Positions 54,715 through 61,445 of a stretch of 64,000 nucleotides of DNA are shown here, piece by piece (position 1 is the stretch's first letter; each line of letters opens with the position of its first letter). The translations under genes were made by a program, and so were the position numbers. Source of the stretch: Chryseobacterium luquanense. Lineage in GTDB: Bacteria; Bacteroidota; Bacteroidia; Flavobacteriales; Weeksellaceae. Location: contig NZ_JAOVZV010000015.1 of the NCBI RefSeq assembly GCF_026460945.1, positions 278,996-342,995 of the forward strand, in the 5' to 3' direction. The notes beneath the pieces are model-generated. The model was given only the letters and a program-made list of their open reading frames with translations, was not told the DNA's origin and did not search any database.

Positions 54715-55800
54715 ATGTCTAAATCATTAATTCCAAAATTAGAAGCGATAAAACAGAGATATAATGAGGTTGCCGATCTTATTATTCAGCCTGATGTCAT
54801 TTCAGACCAGAAAAGATATTCTTCTTTAAACAAAGAATACAGCGATTTAGGAAAAATTGTACACGTTTACAACCAATATAAAGGTGCTTTAGACAATATC
54901 GCAGAATCTGAAGAAATCATTGCAGATGGTTCAGACAGAGATCTGGTAGATATGGCTAAAGAAGAAAAAGTAGAAGCTCAAGGTAAACTTCCCGGCTTGG
55001 AAGAAGAATTGAAAGTACTTTTAATTCCAAAAGATCCTGCTGATGATAAAAACGTCATTGTAGAACTTCGTGCCGGAACAGGAGGTGATGAAGCTGCAAT
55101 TTTTGTGGAAGATGTTTACAGAGCGTATGCAATGTTTTTTAAAACTAAAGGCTGGAAACACGAAATCACAGATTCTAGTGAAGCATCTAAAGGATATAAA
55201 GAACTAATTCTAAGAATTGAAGGAGATGGTGTTTATGGAATCATGAAATTTGAATCTGGGGTTCACCGTGTTCAACGTGTTCCGGAAACAGAATCTCAAG
55301 GTCGTGTACATACTTCTGCAATTACTGTTGCGGTTTTACCGGAAGCTGAAGAAATCGATTTTGAATTAAATCCTGCAGATATTGAAATGCAGACTTCACG
55401 TTCAGGAGGAGCAGGTGGACAAAACGTAAACAAAGTTGAAACGAAAGTACAGTTAACGCACAAACCTTCAGGAATGGTGGTTGTTTGTCAGCAGGCTCGT
55501 TCTCAGTTGGCAAACAGAGAATTAGCAATGGAAATGTTGCGTACTAAATTATACGATATCGAAGTTCAAAAAGCGGTGGGAGATGTTGCAGCACAAAGAA
55601 AATCGATGGTTTCTACAGGTGACCGTTCTGCAAAGATCAAAACGTACAACTATCCACAAGGTAGAGTTACCGATCACAGAATCAACAAATCGATGTACAA
55701 TCTTGATGCATACATGAATGGTGATATTTCTGATATGATTGATGCTGTAATCATGGCTGAAAATGCTGAAAAAATGAAAGGAGAAGAAGATAATTATTAA
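54715..55800 (+). CDS. prfA: Peptide chain release factor 1
   Basis: Recognises UAA and UAG and triggers peptide release. 361 residues. Seen: the GGQ motif ([10 protein letters not shown], residues about 226-236) that enters the peptidyl-transferase centre, and the codon-specificity tripeptide P-E-T in [14 protein letters not shown] (RF1 has PxT, RF2 has SPF). Confidence 0.97.
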   Translation: MSKSLIPKLEAIKQRYNEVADLIIQPDVISDQKRYSSLNKEYSDLGKIVHVYNQYKGALDNIAESEEIIADGSDRDLVDMAKEEKVEAQGKLPGLEEELKVLLIPKDPADDKNVIVELRAGTGGDEAAIFVEDVYRAYAMFFKTKGWKHEITDSSEASKGYKELILRIEGDGVYGIMKFESGVHRVQRVPETESQGRVHTSAITVAVLPEAEEIDFELNPADIEMQTSRSGGAGGQNVNKVETKVQLTHKPSGMVVVCQQARSQLANRELAMEMLRTKLYDIEVQKAVGDVAAQRKSMVSTGDRSAKIKTYNYPQGRVTDHRINKSMYNLDAYMNGDISDMIDAVIMAENAEKMKGEEDNY

Positions 55801-55820
55801 ATCTTTTCTTTTAAAATTAT

Positions 55821-55850
55821 AAAGCTTCCAAATTTTTGGAAGCTTTTTTT
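55821..55850 (+). terminator. Terminator of prfA
   Basis: 11-bp stem AAAGCTTCCAA / TTGGAAGCTTT and a T run. Confidence 0.85.
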
Positions 55851-56042
55851 ATTTAAACTAACACAATTGTATTTAACCTCAAACGATTTTATTTTAAATT
55901 AATATAAATGCATTTAGTTATATTTAAGGTTTATTGAAAGTATATTTTTAAAGAAAAGTATTATTTTTACCTTTGAAAAATTAATTGGATATTCATTTGT
56001 GTTTAAAAGACTTTGATGGGTTTCCGACCGAAAAATATGTCA

Positions 56043-56801
56043 ATGAATTCTATCGTAATCAATGTTGGAAACAGCAATATCAGATTTGGTCTTTTTGATG
56101 ATGACAATTGTGATATTTCGTGGATTATTAATACAAAACCTTACCGTACTGCCGATGAACTGCATGGTCAGATGTTAATTTTATATCAAACCTATAAAAT
56201 TAATCCAAAAGATATCAAAAAAATTATAGTAGGCTCTGTAGTACCGCAATTAACGAGAGAAATAACTTCTGCCATCAGAAAAATTCATGGGATTACTCCG
56301 GTAATGGTTGACAGAACGACTCCTTCAGAAGTCTTAGCAAAATCGAAACAAATGGGAACAGATATTTATGCGAATCTTGTTGCTGCGCACAATATGTACC
56401 CGGAAAGAAAAAAAATTGTTCTTGATTTTGGTACTGCTCTTACTGCAAGTTGTGTTGCCGATAATGGTGAATGTCTAGGCGTAATTATCGCTCCGGGAAT
56501 TGTAACTTCTCTCAATTCTTTAATCAGTCAGACTGCCCAACTTCCTGAAATTGAATTGGTAAAGCCGAAATCTGTTTTAGGTCTAGATACAATTTCTTGT
56601 ATGCAAAGCGGGATGGTTTATGGTTTTCTTGGGATGGTAGAAGGTTTTATTGATAGAATTAATGATGAGGTAAATGACGATTGTTTTGTCATCGCAACCG
56701 GTGGAGTTTCTCACGTTTACAAACCTTTAACCGAAAAAATTCATATTGCAGACCGGCTTCATACGTTGAAAGGACTGTATTTTCTTGGGAAAGATTTATA
56801 A
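56043..56801 (+). CDS. coaX: Type III pantothenate kinase
   Basis: First step of coenzyme A synthesis (phosphorylates pantothenate). About 252 residues from the start at 56043 (MNSIVINVGNSNIRFGLF); the ORF opens at 56013 but those extra residues are non-conserved. Seen: acetate/sugar-kinase (ASKHA) phosphate-1 loop VGNSN, the phosphate-2 DFGTALTASC motif and the adenosine motif IATGGVS. Type III is K-dependent and feedback-insensitive. -7 box TACCTTTG at 55968-55975. Confidence 0.94.
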   Translation: MNSIVINVGNSNIRFGLFDDDNCDISWIINTKPYRTADELHGQMLILYQTYKINPKDIKKIIVGSVVPQLTREITSAIRKIHGITPVMVDRTTPSEVLAKSKQMGTDIYANLVAAHNMYPERKKIVLDFGTALTASCVADNGECLGVIIAPGIVTSLNSLISQTAQLPEIELVKPKSVLGLDTISCMQSGMVYGFLGMVEGFIDRINDEVNDDCFVIATGGVSHVYKPLTEKIHIADRLHTLKGLYFLGKDL

Positions 56802-56803
56802 TT

Positions 56804-56867
56804 GAGGTTGAGACCAAGTTTAAGGTTGATGAAATTCTCATTCTAAAACTTAGCCTTAATCTCAACC
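56804..56867. repeat. Palindromic GAGGTTAAG-type dispersed repeat, copy 2
   Basis: Left arm GAGGTTGAGACCAAGTTTAAGG, right arm CTTAGCCTTAATCTCAACC. It fills nearly the whole gap between the convergent coaX and tadA genes. Same wording as 44963-45019. (Arms given as separate short pieces.). Confidence 0.6.
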
Positions 56868-56872
56868 GCAAC

Positions 56873-57304
56873 CTATCTCTTAGCTTTAAAAAACTCCTTT
56901 ACAATTGATGAACATTCGTTTTCCATAATTCCTGAAACGATTTCTGTTTTTGAATGTAAGGAAAGATTTTTATTGATAAATCCGCGCTGTTCGTCTCTGG
57001 CTCCGATGACAACTTTCGAAATTTGTGACCAAGATAGTGCTCCAGAACACATTACACAAGGTTCTAAAGTCACATATAAAGTACAATTGACAAGATATTT
57101 TCCGCCTAAAAAATTAGCTGCGGAAGTTATTGCCTGCATTTCAGCATGTGCGGTAACGTCGTTCAACGTTTCGGTAAGGTTATGAGCTCTTGCAATTACT
57201 CGGTTATTTGAAACCACAACACAGCCAATCGGAACCTCATCTTTTTCAAAGGCAATTTCGGCTTCCTGCAAAGCCATTTTCATAAAATATTCGTCAGTAA
57301 ACAT
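56873..57304 (-). CDS. tadA: tRNA adenosine(34) deaminase / nucleoside deaminase
   Basis: 143 residues, CDA fold. Zinc motif HAEMQA (Glu general acid) and PCVMCSGALSWS. TadA converts A34 to inosine in tRNA-Arg(ACG); the short length and lack of other signatures fit TadA better than guanine deaminase, but that is not certain. Confidence 0.87.
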   Translation of the reverse strand: MFTDEYFMKMALQEAEIAFEKDEVPIGCVVVSNNRVIARAHNLTETLNDVTAHAEMQAITSAANFLGGKYLVNCTLYVTLEPCVMCSGALSWSQISKVVIGARDEQRGFINKNLSLHSKTEIVSGIMENECSSIVKEFFKAKR

Positions 57305-57310
57305 AAAAAT

Positions 57311-57337
57311 AAAAGCTTAGTGCAAAACTAAGCTTTT
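57311..57337 (-). terminator. Terminator of the upstream barrel gene, overlapping the tadA -7 box
   Basis: Perfect 11-bp stem AAAAGCTTAGT / ACTAAGCTTTT with a 5-nt loop and a T-rich 3' flank on the minus strand. TAGTTTTG at 57323-57330 (minus strand), inside the hairpin, matches the -7 consensus for tadA. Confidence 0.55.
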
Positions 57338-57355
57338 CAATATTGGGATATGACA

Positions 57356-57502
57356 TTTTTTAACCGCAAAAGAGACAAAAGATTGTATATTGCAATAAGT
57401 TATTCAAAAGCTGACAGAACAAAAAGTAAATAAAAATTTTACATTTTGAAAACTTTGAATTACTCTCTCAATCTCTTCTTTTGGTTCTTTTGCGGTTAAA
57501 AA
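57356..57502. repeat. 147-bp element with 21-bp terminal inverted repeats
   Basis: AACCGCAAAAGAGACAAAAG (57362-57381) and its partner 57477-57497 are inverted copies with 2 mismatches in 21 bp, preceded by T and followed by A runs. No ORF inside. The wording is similar to the GCAAAG repeats at 12176 and 40103, so it may be a related non-coding mobile element. Confidence 0.6.
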
Positions 57503-57559
57503 GAGGCTTTAAATTTTTTTATTTAGTATTAAGTTTTTGCTATGATATTTCTGAGGAAA

Positions 57560-58111
57560 TTAGAATCGATACCCAATTCCGCCCATTATTTTTCCGGTAA
57601 CTTCTTCAAAATAATGTTTATCTCTGTCACCGAATCTTCTGGCAATACCACCACTTGCTTCAATAACAAGATTGTTTTTCATGACCCATTTTCCTCCGAC
57701 TCCAAAACCAATACCTACAGTCGTAAAATTACTTCGTCTTACTGAAGAGGTGTAATAATATCCATTAATATCATCATAATTGTAAGAGTAAATGTCATTG
57801 GTTTCTGTAGTAACGGGTATAAAACCTTCAAGGAAAAATCCGGATGCATATTTTTTACCAAAATACATTCTGTAAAATGCTGAGAACTGGCTAAATCTGT
57901 CATCATCACGGTCTAAGTTAATCATTGCATTAATACCGATACCTTTGTTTTGTGAAATTAATCTTTCATAAGAAACGTTCGCTAAAGGAAATGCAATTAA
58001 TAAAATTGGATCTGCGAGAATGTCATTTTTTCTCTGTTTTTCTGCAGTTTCTTGTGCATGAGACACAAATGTTCCGAGAGTTAGGGATAATCCTAACAGG
58101 ATTTTTTTCAT
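57560..58111 (-). CDS. Small outer-membrane beta-barrel protein
   Basis: About 183 residues from the start at 58111 (MKKILLGLSLTLGTFVSHAQ, a clear signal peptide); the ORF opens at 58150 but those residues precede the signal. Eight-stranded OmpW/OmpA-like pattern of alternating residues (NVSYERLISQNKGIGINAMINL, FSAFYRMYFGKKYASGFFLEGFIPV) and a terminal aromatic residue (GYRF). Function unknown. Confidence 0.75.
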   Translation of the reverse strand: MKKILLGLSLTLGTFVSHAQETAEKQRKNDILADPILLIAFPLANVSYERLISQNKGIGINAMINLDRDDDRFSQFSAFYRMYFGKKYASGFFLEGFIPVTTETNDIYSYNYDDINGYYYTSSVRRSNFTTVGIGFGVGGKWVMKNNLVIEASGGIARRFGDRDKHYFEEVTGKIMGGIGYRF

Positions 58112-58237
58112 AGGGATTCGTTTTATTTTAAAAAATTTCCTATTATTCATTTATTTTGAATAAAATAAATGAATAATAGCTTAATTCAGTTTTCGTCAAA
58201 TATAAATAATAAAACTATACAGTGTGAAAAAATATTT

Positions 58238-58855
58238 TTACTCGAAATTAAGAGCTAAAGGTAATCTGAATCTGTATCTTACAGGGGTTCCGTTGTTGTA
58301 TGCGGGAGAGAATTTTTCGGAGATTGAGTATAAAGCAATTTCTGCCTGTCTGTTGAAAGTGAAATTATCACCTTCAGCTTTTACATCACTTATGGTTCCG
58401 TCTTTCTCTACAATAAAAACGACGTTCGTTTTTACATTTCCGGCTTCAGAATAAACGCCTTCACCGTAAAAAAGCTGTGCAACTTCTTTTCTTAGCGCAT
58501 TAATTCCACCAGGATAATCAGCGACTTTCTCAATAGGATTGGTAAATTCTTGCTTTTGTGAAACCGTGATTTTAGAATTTAGTTTTTTTACATCTTCTAA
58601 ATTTTTAACTTTCAGTAAAGCGGCAATTAAAGCAACGTTTTCAATACTATCCATCTTTTTCATAAAGAAAAGAAAGTCATTTTTTACCGCAGATTTGTAT
58701 ACAGGATTTTTCTCGGCATCAAACTTCTTTTTAAACTCCGTATTCAACATCGCTCTATGTTGATTATAATAGCTTTTTACCATCTTGAATTCCTCTTTTT
58801 GTTGAGAAAAACAAAATGTTGAAAGAAGTACACAAAATAAATATAAAGCCCTCAA
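58238..58855 (-). CDS. Secreted protein with TonB C-terminal domain
   Basis: TonB_C-type domain in the last 90 residues: GVYSEAGNVKTNVVFIVEKDGTISDVKAEG, FSPAYNNGTPVRYRFRLPLAL. The frame opens at 58966, but the extra N-terminal residues overlap the WYL gene by 56 bp and there is no good ATG before the domain. A TTG at 58853-58855 would give a short signal peptide (RALYLFCVLLSTFCFSQQ), so that start is preferred, uncertainly. Lacks a TM/proline-rich TonB arm; probably not energy-coupling TonB itself. Role unknown. Confidence 0.7.
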   Translation of the reverse strand: MRALYLFCVLLSTFCFSQQKEEFKMVKSYYNQHRAMLNTEFKKKFDAEKNPVYKSAVKNDFLFFMKKMDSIENVALIAALLKVKNLEDVKKLNSKITVSQKQEFTNPIEKVADYPGGINALRKEVAQLFYGEGVYSEAGNVKTNVVFIVEKDGTISDVKAEGDNFTFNRQAEIALYSISEKFSPAYNNGTPVRYRFRLPLALNFE

Positions 58856-58910
58856 AAGATGATTGTTTATGTAAATATAATCAAAAAGATGCAAAAGATA
58901 CTTTTTCGTT

Positions 58911-59831
58911 CTATTCTGAAAAATAGTTGTTAAGAGATTCCTGTAAATGTCTCTTAATGTCTTCAACTAAATTCATCGGTTCTAAAACCCGTACTTCTTT
59001 TCCATACGATAAAATTTCCTGCATAAAATCGTAAGTAGGATGGAGGAAAAATTCAAAATAGATGTCTTCCGGAGTTTCTTTGGTTTCCTTTTGTGACAGA
59101 TGCAAAGGGAAACTTCTGATGTATTCACCTTGATGGCGGCTGCATTTTAAAACAATTTTCTGCGGATTTTGCTCGGTAAGATTCATTACTCCGAAAGCAT
59201 TTTTAAAATGTTCTCTAAAATTATATTTATACTTTTCCTTGAATTTCTGAGGCGTTACATCAAGATAATTGATTCGGTCTAAACCGAAAGATTTCAACGC
59301 TTTATCTTTGGTGTCAATCGCAATAAGATACCATCGGTCTTTGGATTCTTTTAATGCCAAAGGATGAACTTTTCGGGAAGTCATCAGTTTATTTTTAAAA
59401 TTGTAATGCTCAAACAAAACAATTCTTTTATTGCGAATGGCGAAGAATAGGTCATAAAAGTTTTCGGCTCCGCTTGGTTTTCGGCTCTCAAAAAAGATAT
59501 AGTTGGCAAAATCGGGATGATTGTTTAAAGCGTTGCTTACCTGAAAAGATTCCAATAACTTTTGGTTGTATTCATCGACTTCCATCATAGGACGGCTTTC
59601 GATGTAATAACGATTATCACCTTTCTTCTTGTTGTGAATAGAAAGATTAAAAAGATTAGAAATCTCACGAATATCTCTCTGCAAAGTACGAATAGAATAG
59701 CTTTTAATATCTGCATCCTGAAATTCAAAAGAGTTCAAAAGATAATCTTCCATTTGGGAATATGTTGCAGGAGCACTTTCTAATTTCTTGATGATAAGGG
59801 CATATCTTGTAAGGTAAAAGTCTTTTTTCAT
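58911..59831 (-). CDS. WYL-domain helix-turn-helix regulator (YafY/DeoR type)
   Basis: 306 residues. N-terminal winged HTH (about 1-70; FYLTRYALIIKKLESAPATYSQMEDYLL, IRTLQRDIREI), then a WYL domain (about 130-300) with RKVHPLALKESKDRWYLIAIDT and LDRINYLDVTPQKF. WYL regulators sense ligands such as nucleic-acid species and often control phage defence or repair genes (family knowledge). A palindrome and three direct repeats stand upstream. Confidence 0.9.
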   Translation of the reverse strand: MKKDFYLTRYALIIKKLESAPATYSQMEDYLLNSFEFQDADIKSYSIRTLQRDIREISNLFNLSIHNKKKGDNRYYIESRPMMEVDEYNQKLLESFQVSNALNNHPDFANYIFFESRKPSGAENFYDLFFAIRNKRIVLFEHYNFKNKLMTSRKVHPLALKESKDRWYLIAIDTKDKALKSFGLDRINYLDVTPQKFKEKYKYNFREHFKNAFGVMNLTEQNPQKIVLKCSRHQGEYIRSFPLHLSQKETKETPEDIYFEFFLHPTYDFMQEILSYGKEVRVLEPMNLVEDIKRHLQESLNNYFSE

Positions 59832-59849
59832 TGCTTTAAGTTTCTATTA

Positions 59850-59857
59850 CAAATATA
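59850..59857 (-). promoter_or_regulatory. -7 element (TATATTTG) of the WYL gene
   Basis: Exact TAnnTTTG match 18 nt before the ATG. Confidence 0.55.
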
Positions 59858-59866
59858 TATGCTTGT

Positions 59867-59885
59867 TACGACAAATCGTGTCGTA
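59867..59885. promoter_or_regulatory. 19-bp palindrome upstream of the WYL gene
   Basis: TACGACA-AATCG-TGTCGTA, 7-bp perfect arms, between 10 and 28 bp upstream of the -7 box, so it overlaps the -33 region. A likely autoregulatory operator. Confidence 0.6.
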
Positions 59886-59952
59886 TTTTATTTTTAAGGA
59901 TAAATTTTAAGCTAAAATATTCTGAATTTTTCATTTTGTCATGAAGTTATCG

Positions 59953-59985
59953 CTGTACACTTCCTGTACCCTTGCTGTACTCTTT
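59953..59985. repeat. Three tandem 11-bp direct repeats (CTGTACnCTTn)
   Basis: CTGTACACTTC, CTGTACCCTTG and CTGTACTCTTT, exactly 11 bp apart, about 120 bp upstream of the WYL gene. One copy per helical turn, as expected of a regulator-binding array. Confidence 0.65.
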
Positions 59986-60041
59986 CTCTAAAATAAAAAA
60001 CTTCTTATATTTTTCCTGCTGTCAAAATGGCAGAGACTTTT

Positions 60042-60209
60042 TTAGATTTTTTTTTGAAATAAAGTCTTGTTGTTTAAGTATAATCTTAAATTTTCTAAAA
60101 GAATTTCTTTGTATTCATTTCGGATAAATACATCAAGCCAACTTACGACTGCAAAGCTTATAGAGTATAATCCTTCAGGATTATGAAATTTGTAATTGCG
60201 ACTTATCAT
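60042..60209 (-). pseudogene. Truncated REP-associated tyrosine transposase (IS200-like, Y1_Tnp) fragment
   Basis: 55 codons from ATG to an early stop. The sequence MISRNYKFHNPEGLYSISF...WLDVFIRNEYKEILLENL is the well-known N-terminus of REP-associated transposases in Bacteroidota. Real proteins of the family have about 180 residues; here a run of A (nine) leads into a stop and the catalytic HUH and Tyr regions are absent. It lies downstream of the EndoU toxin-immunity locus. Confidence 0.72.
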
Positions 60210-60261
60210 TGTATGCTTTTATAAAGATAAAAAATAATGCAATTTTAGAAATTGGTTTTTA

Positions 60262-60293
60262 AAAGAAAAAGCCACACGATGCAATCGTGCGGC
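60262..60293 (-). terminator. Terminator downstream of the toxin-immunity locus
   Basis: On the minus strand, stem GCCGCACGAT / ATCGTGTGGC with a very short loop (centre TGC), followed by a T-rich run. Confidence 0.8.
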
Positions 60294-60334
60294 AGCGGGG
60301 GGGACCTAAAGAATGTTTTTTTTAATTTATAATA

Positions 60335-60430
60335 TTATTTATGCTCCTCAAATCTTTTACCAAAAAGAAAGATCCCCTCTAATAAATCATTGAGATATTT
60401 TATAGCAGCATCTTTGCCCATTTCTCTATC
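60335..60430 (-). pseudogene. Relic of the EndoU toxin, linker segment
   Basis: Read on the minus strand it encodes REMGKDAAIKYLNDLLEG then IFLFGKRFEEHK and a stop. The functional toxin has KEMGKDAAIKYLDDLLDG then IFIIGRRFEQH at its residues of about 622-646. It is preceded by a stop and ends just after the first His, so it is not a gene but a fragment left behind after the last immunity gene. Confidence 0.75.
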
Positions 60431-60436
60431 TTAAAG

Positions 60437-60459
60437 AATAAAAGCAACCAAAAGGTTGC
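60437..60459 (-). terminator. Terminator after the second immunity-like gene
   Basis: On the minus strand: stem GGCAACC-like / GGTTGC with the TTTT loop, followed by TTTTATT. Confidence 0.6.
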
Positions 60460-60466
60460 CTTTAAA

Positions 60467-60805
60467 TTAAAATGCTTTCCAATCTTTCATTAGGTTTATG
60501 ACTTCTTGTAAAGGCATTTCTAAATCTTGATAAGAAGTAGAGTTATCTGCAATGAAATAAGCTGTATCTTTATTACATTTAAAATCTCCACACATATAAC
60601 CTATTTGCATAAACATAAGATCATCATTAGCTTCTAGCCAGGTTTTACTTTCGTTTCTTACGGATTCTAATAAATCTATGATTTCTTGTATATTATCTCG
60701 AAATCGGAACTGTCCAATAAATAAGGATAATAATAAGTATTTATCATTTGTTGACTTTACTACTTGAAAATCATTATCTACTATCTTAAATTCTACTTTA
60801 CTCAT
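60467..60805 (-). CDS. Candidate immunity protein, paralogue 2
   Basis: 112 residues, no signal peptide, acidic. Paralogue of the gene at 61068: the last ~95 residues differ by only about 15 positions by eye (shared blocks DKYLLLSLF, GQFRF, DNIQEIIDLLESVR, DDLMFMQIGYMCGDFKC, AYFIAD, EMPLQEV, LMK). The different N-terminus suggests recombination. I do not recognise a family. Position after an EndoU toxin and duplication suggest that it neutralises a related toxin. Confidence 0.7.
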   Translation of the reverse strand: MSKVEFKIVDNDFQVVKSTNDKYLLLSLFIGQFRFRDNIQEIIDLLESVRNESKTWLEANDDLMFMQIGYMCGDFKCNKDTAYFIADNSTSYQDLEMPLQEVINLMKDWKAF

Positions 60806-60806
60806 G

Positions 60807-61040
60807 TTATAAATTTTTAAAGGTTATATTATATGCTGTTTTAACTTCTCTTGTAGTTAAATCAATACGCATTTAAATTAATATTCCATTCTTTGTTTTT
60901 CCAACATATCTGTTACCCTCCTTTTCGATGATATTTCCACATGCCTCTTTTATTTTATTGATGTCCCATTTGCTTGGAAAGAAAGTATGAATATCTGTCT
61001 TTCGCTTTCATTTTACTGCCTCTTCAATCCAAAAGTAAAA
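60807..61040 (-). pseudogene. Relic of an EndoU toxin C-terminus between the two immunity-like genes
   Basis: In one minus-strand frame it encodes FYFWIEEAVK*KRKTDIHTFF, PSKWDINKIKEACGNIIEKE, GNRYVGKTKNGILI* and MRIDLTTREVKTAYNITFKN L*. This matches the intact toxin from EYWIKEM to its end: HTFFPSKWDINKIK, GNKYRGITKQG and TREITTAY. Stops are a TGA at 61008-61010 at the position of Trp in the intact toxin, and a TAA at 60873-60875, so it is dead. The final TAA is 1 bp before the immunity start at 60805. Confidence 0.85.
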
Positions 61041-61060
61041 AGCAGCCATTACTGACTGCC
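61031..61060 (-). terminator. Terminator after the first immunity-like gene
   Basis: On the minus strand: stem GCAGTC / GGCTGC (one G-U pair) with a 6-nt loop and a TTTTT run. Confidence 0.55.
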
Positions 61061-61067
61061 TTACTAT

Positions 61068-61430
61068 TTAGCTCATAAATATTTTCCACTCTTTCATCAG
61101 GTCGATGACTTCTTGCAGAGGCATTTCTAAGTTTTGATAAGAAGTAGAGTTATGGTTATCTGCAATGAAATAAGCCATGTCTTTGTCACATTTAAAATCT
61201 CCACACATATATCCTATTTGCATAAACATAAGATCATCATTTACTTCTAACCATGTTCTATTACCGCTTCTCACAGATTCTAATAAATCTATGATTTCTT
61301 GAATGTTATCTGGAAATCGAAATTGTCCAACGAATAAGGATAATAATAAGTATTTATCATCTGTTGCTATTGGACCTGCAATTTCTTTTCCATCTAATAA
61401 ACTGTTTGTTTTAAAGTTTATTTTGTTCAT
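61068..61430 (-). CDS. Candidate immunity protein, paralogue 1, cognate to the EndoU toxin
   Basis: 120 residues, no signal peptide. Starts 15 bp after the toxin stop, as expected for an immunity gene co-transcribed with its toxin. Helical, acidic, with the GQFRFPDNIQEIIDLLESVR and DDLMFMQIGYMCGDFKC blocks shared with the second copy. No family recognised. Likely binds the RNase domain in the cytoplasm (inference). Confidence 0.75.
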   Translation of the reverse strand: MNKINFKTNSLLDGKEIAGPIATDDKYLLLSLFVGQFRFPDNIQEIIDLLESVRSGNRTWLEVNDDLMFMQIGYMCGDFKCDKDMAYFIADNHNSTSYQNLEMPLQEVIDLMKEWKIFMS

Positions 61431-61445
61431 ATTTGTTCATATTTT

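Noticed and set aside
56013..56042. Longer N-terminus for coaX
   Set aside because: The type III kinase N-terminus begins at the ATG at 56043; the preceding ten residues are not part of the family.
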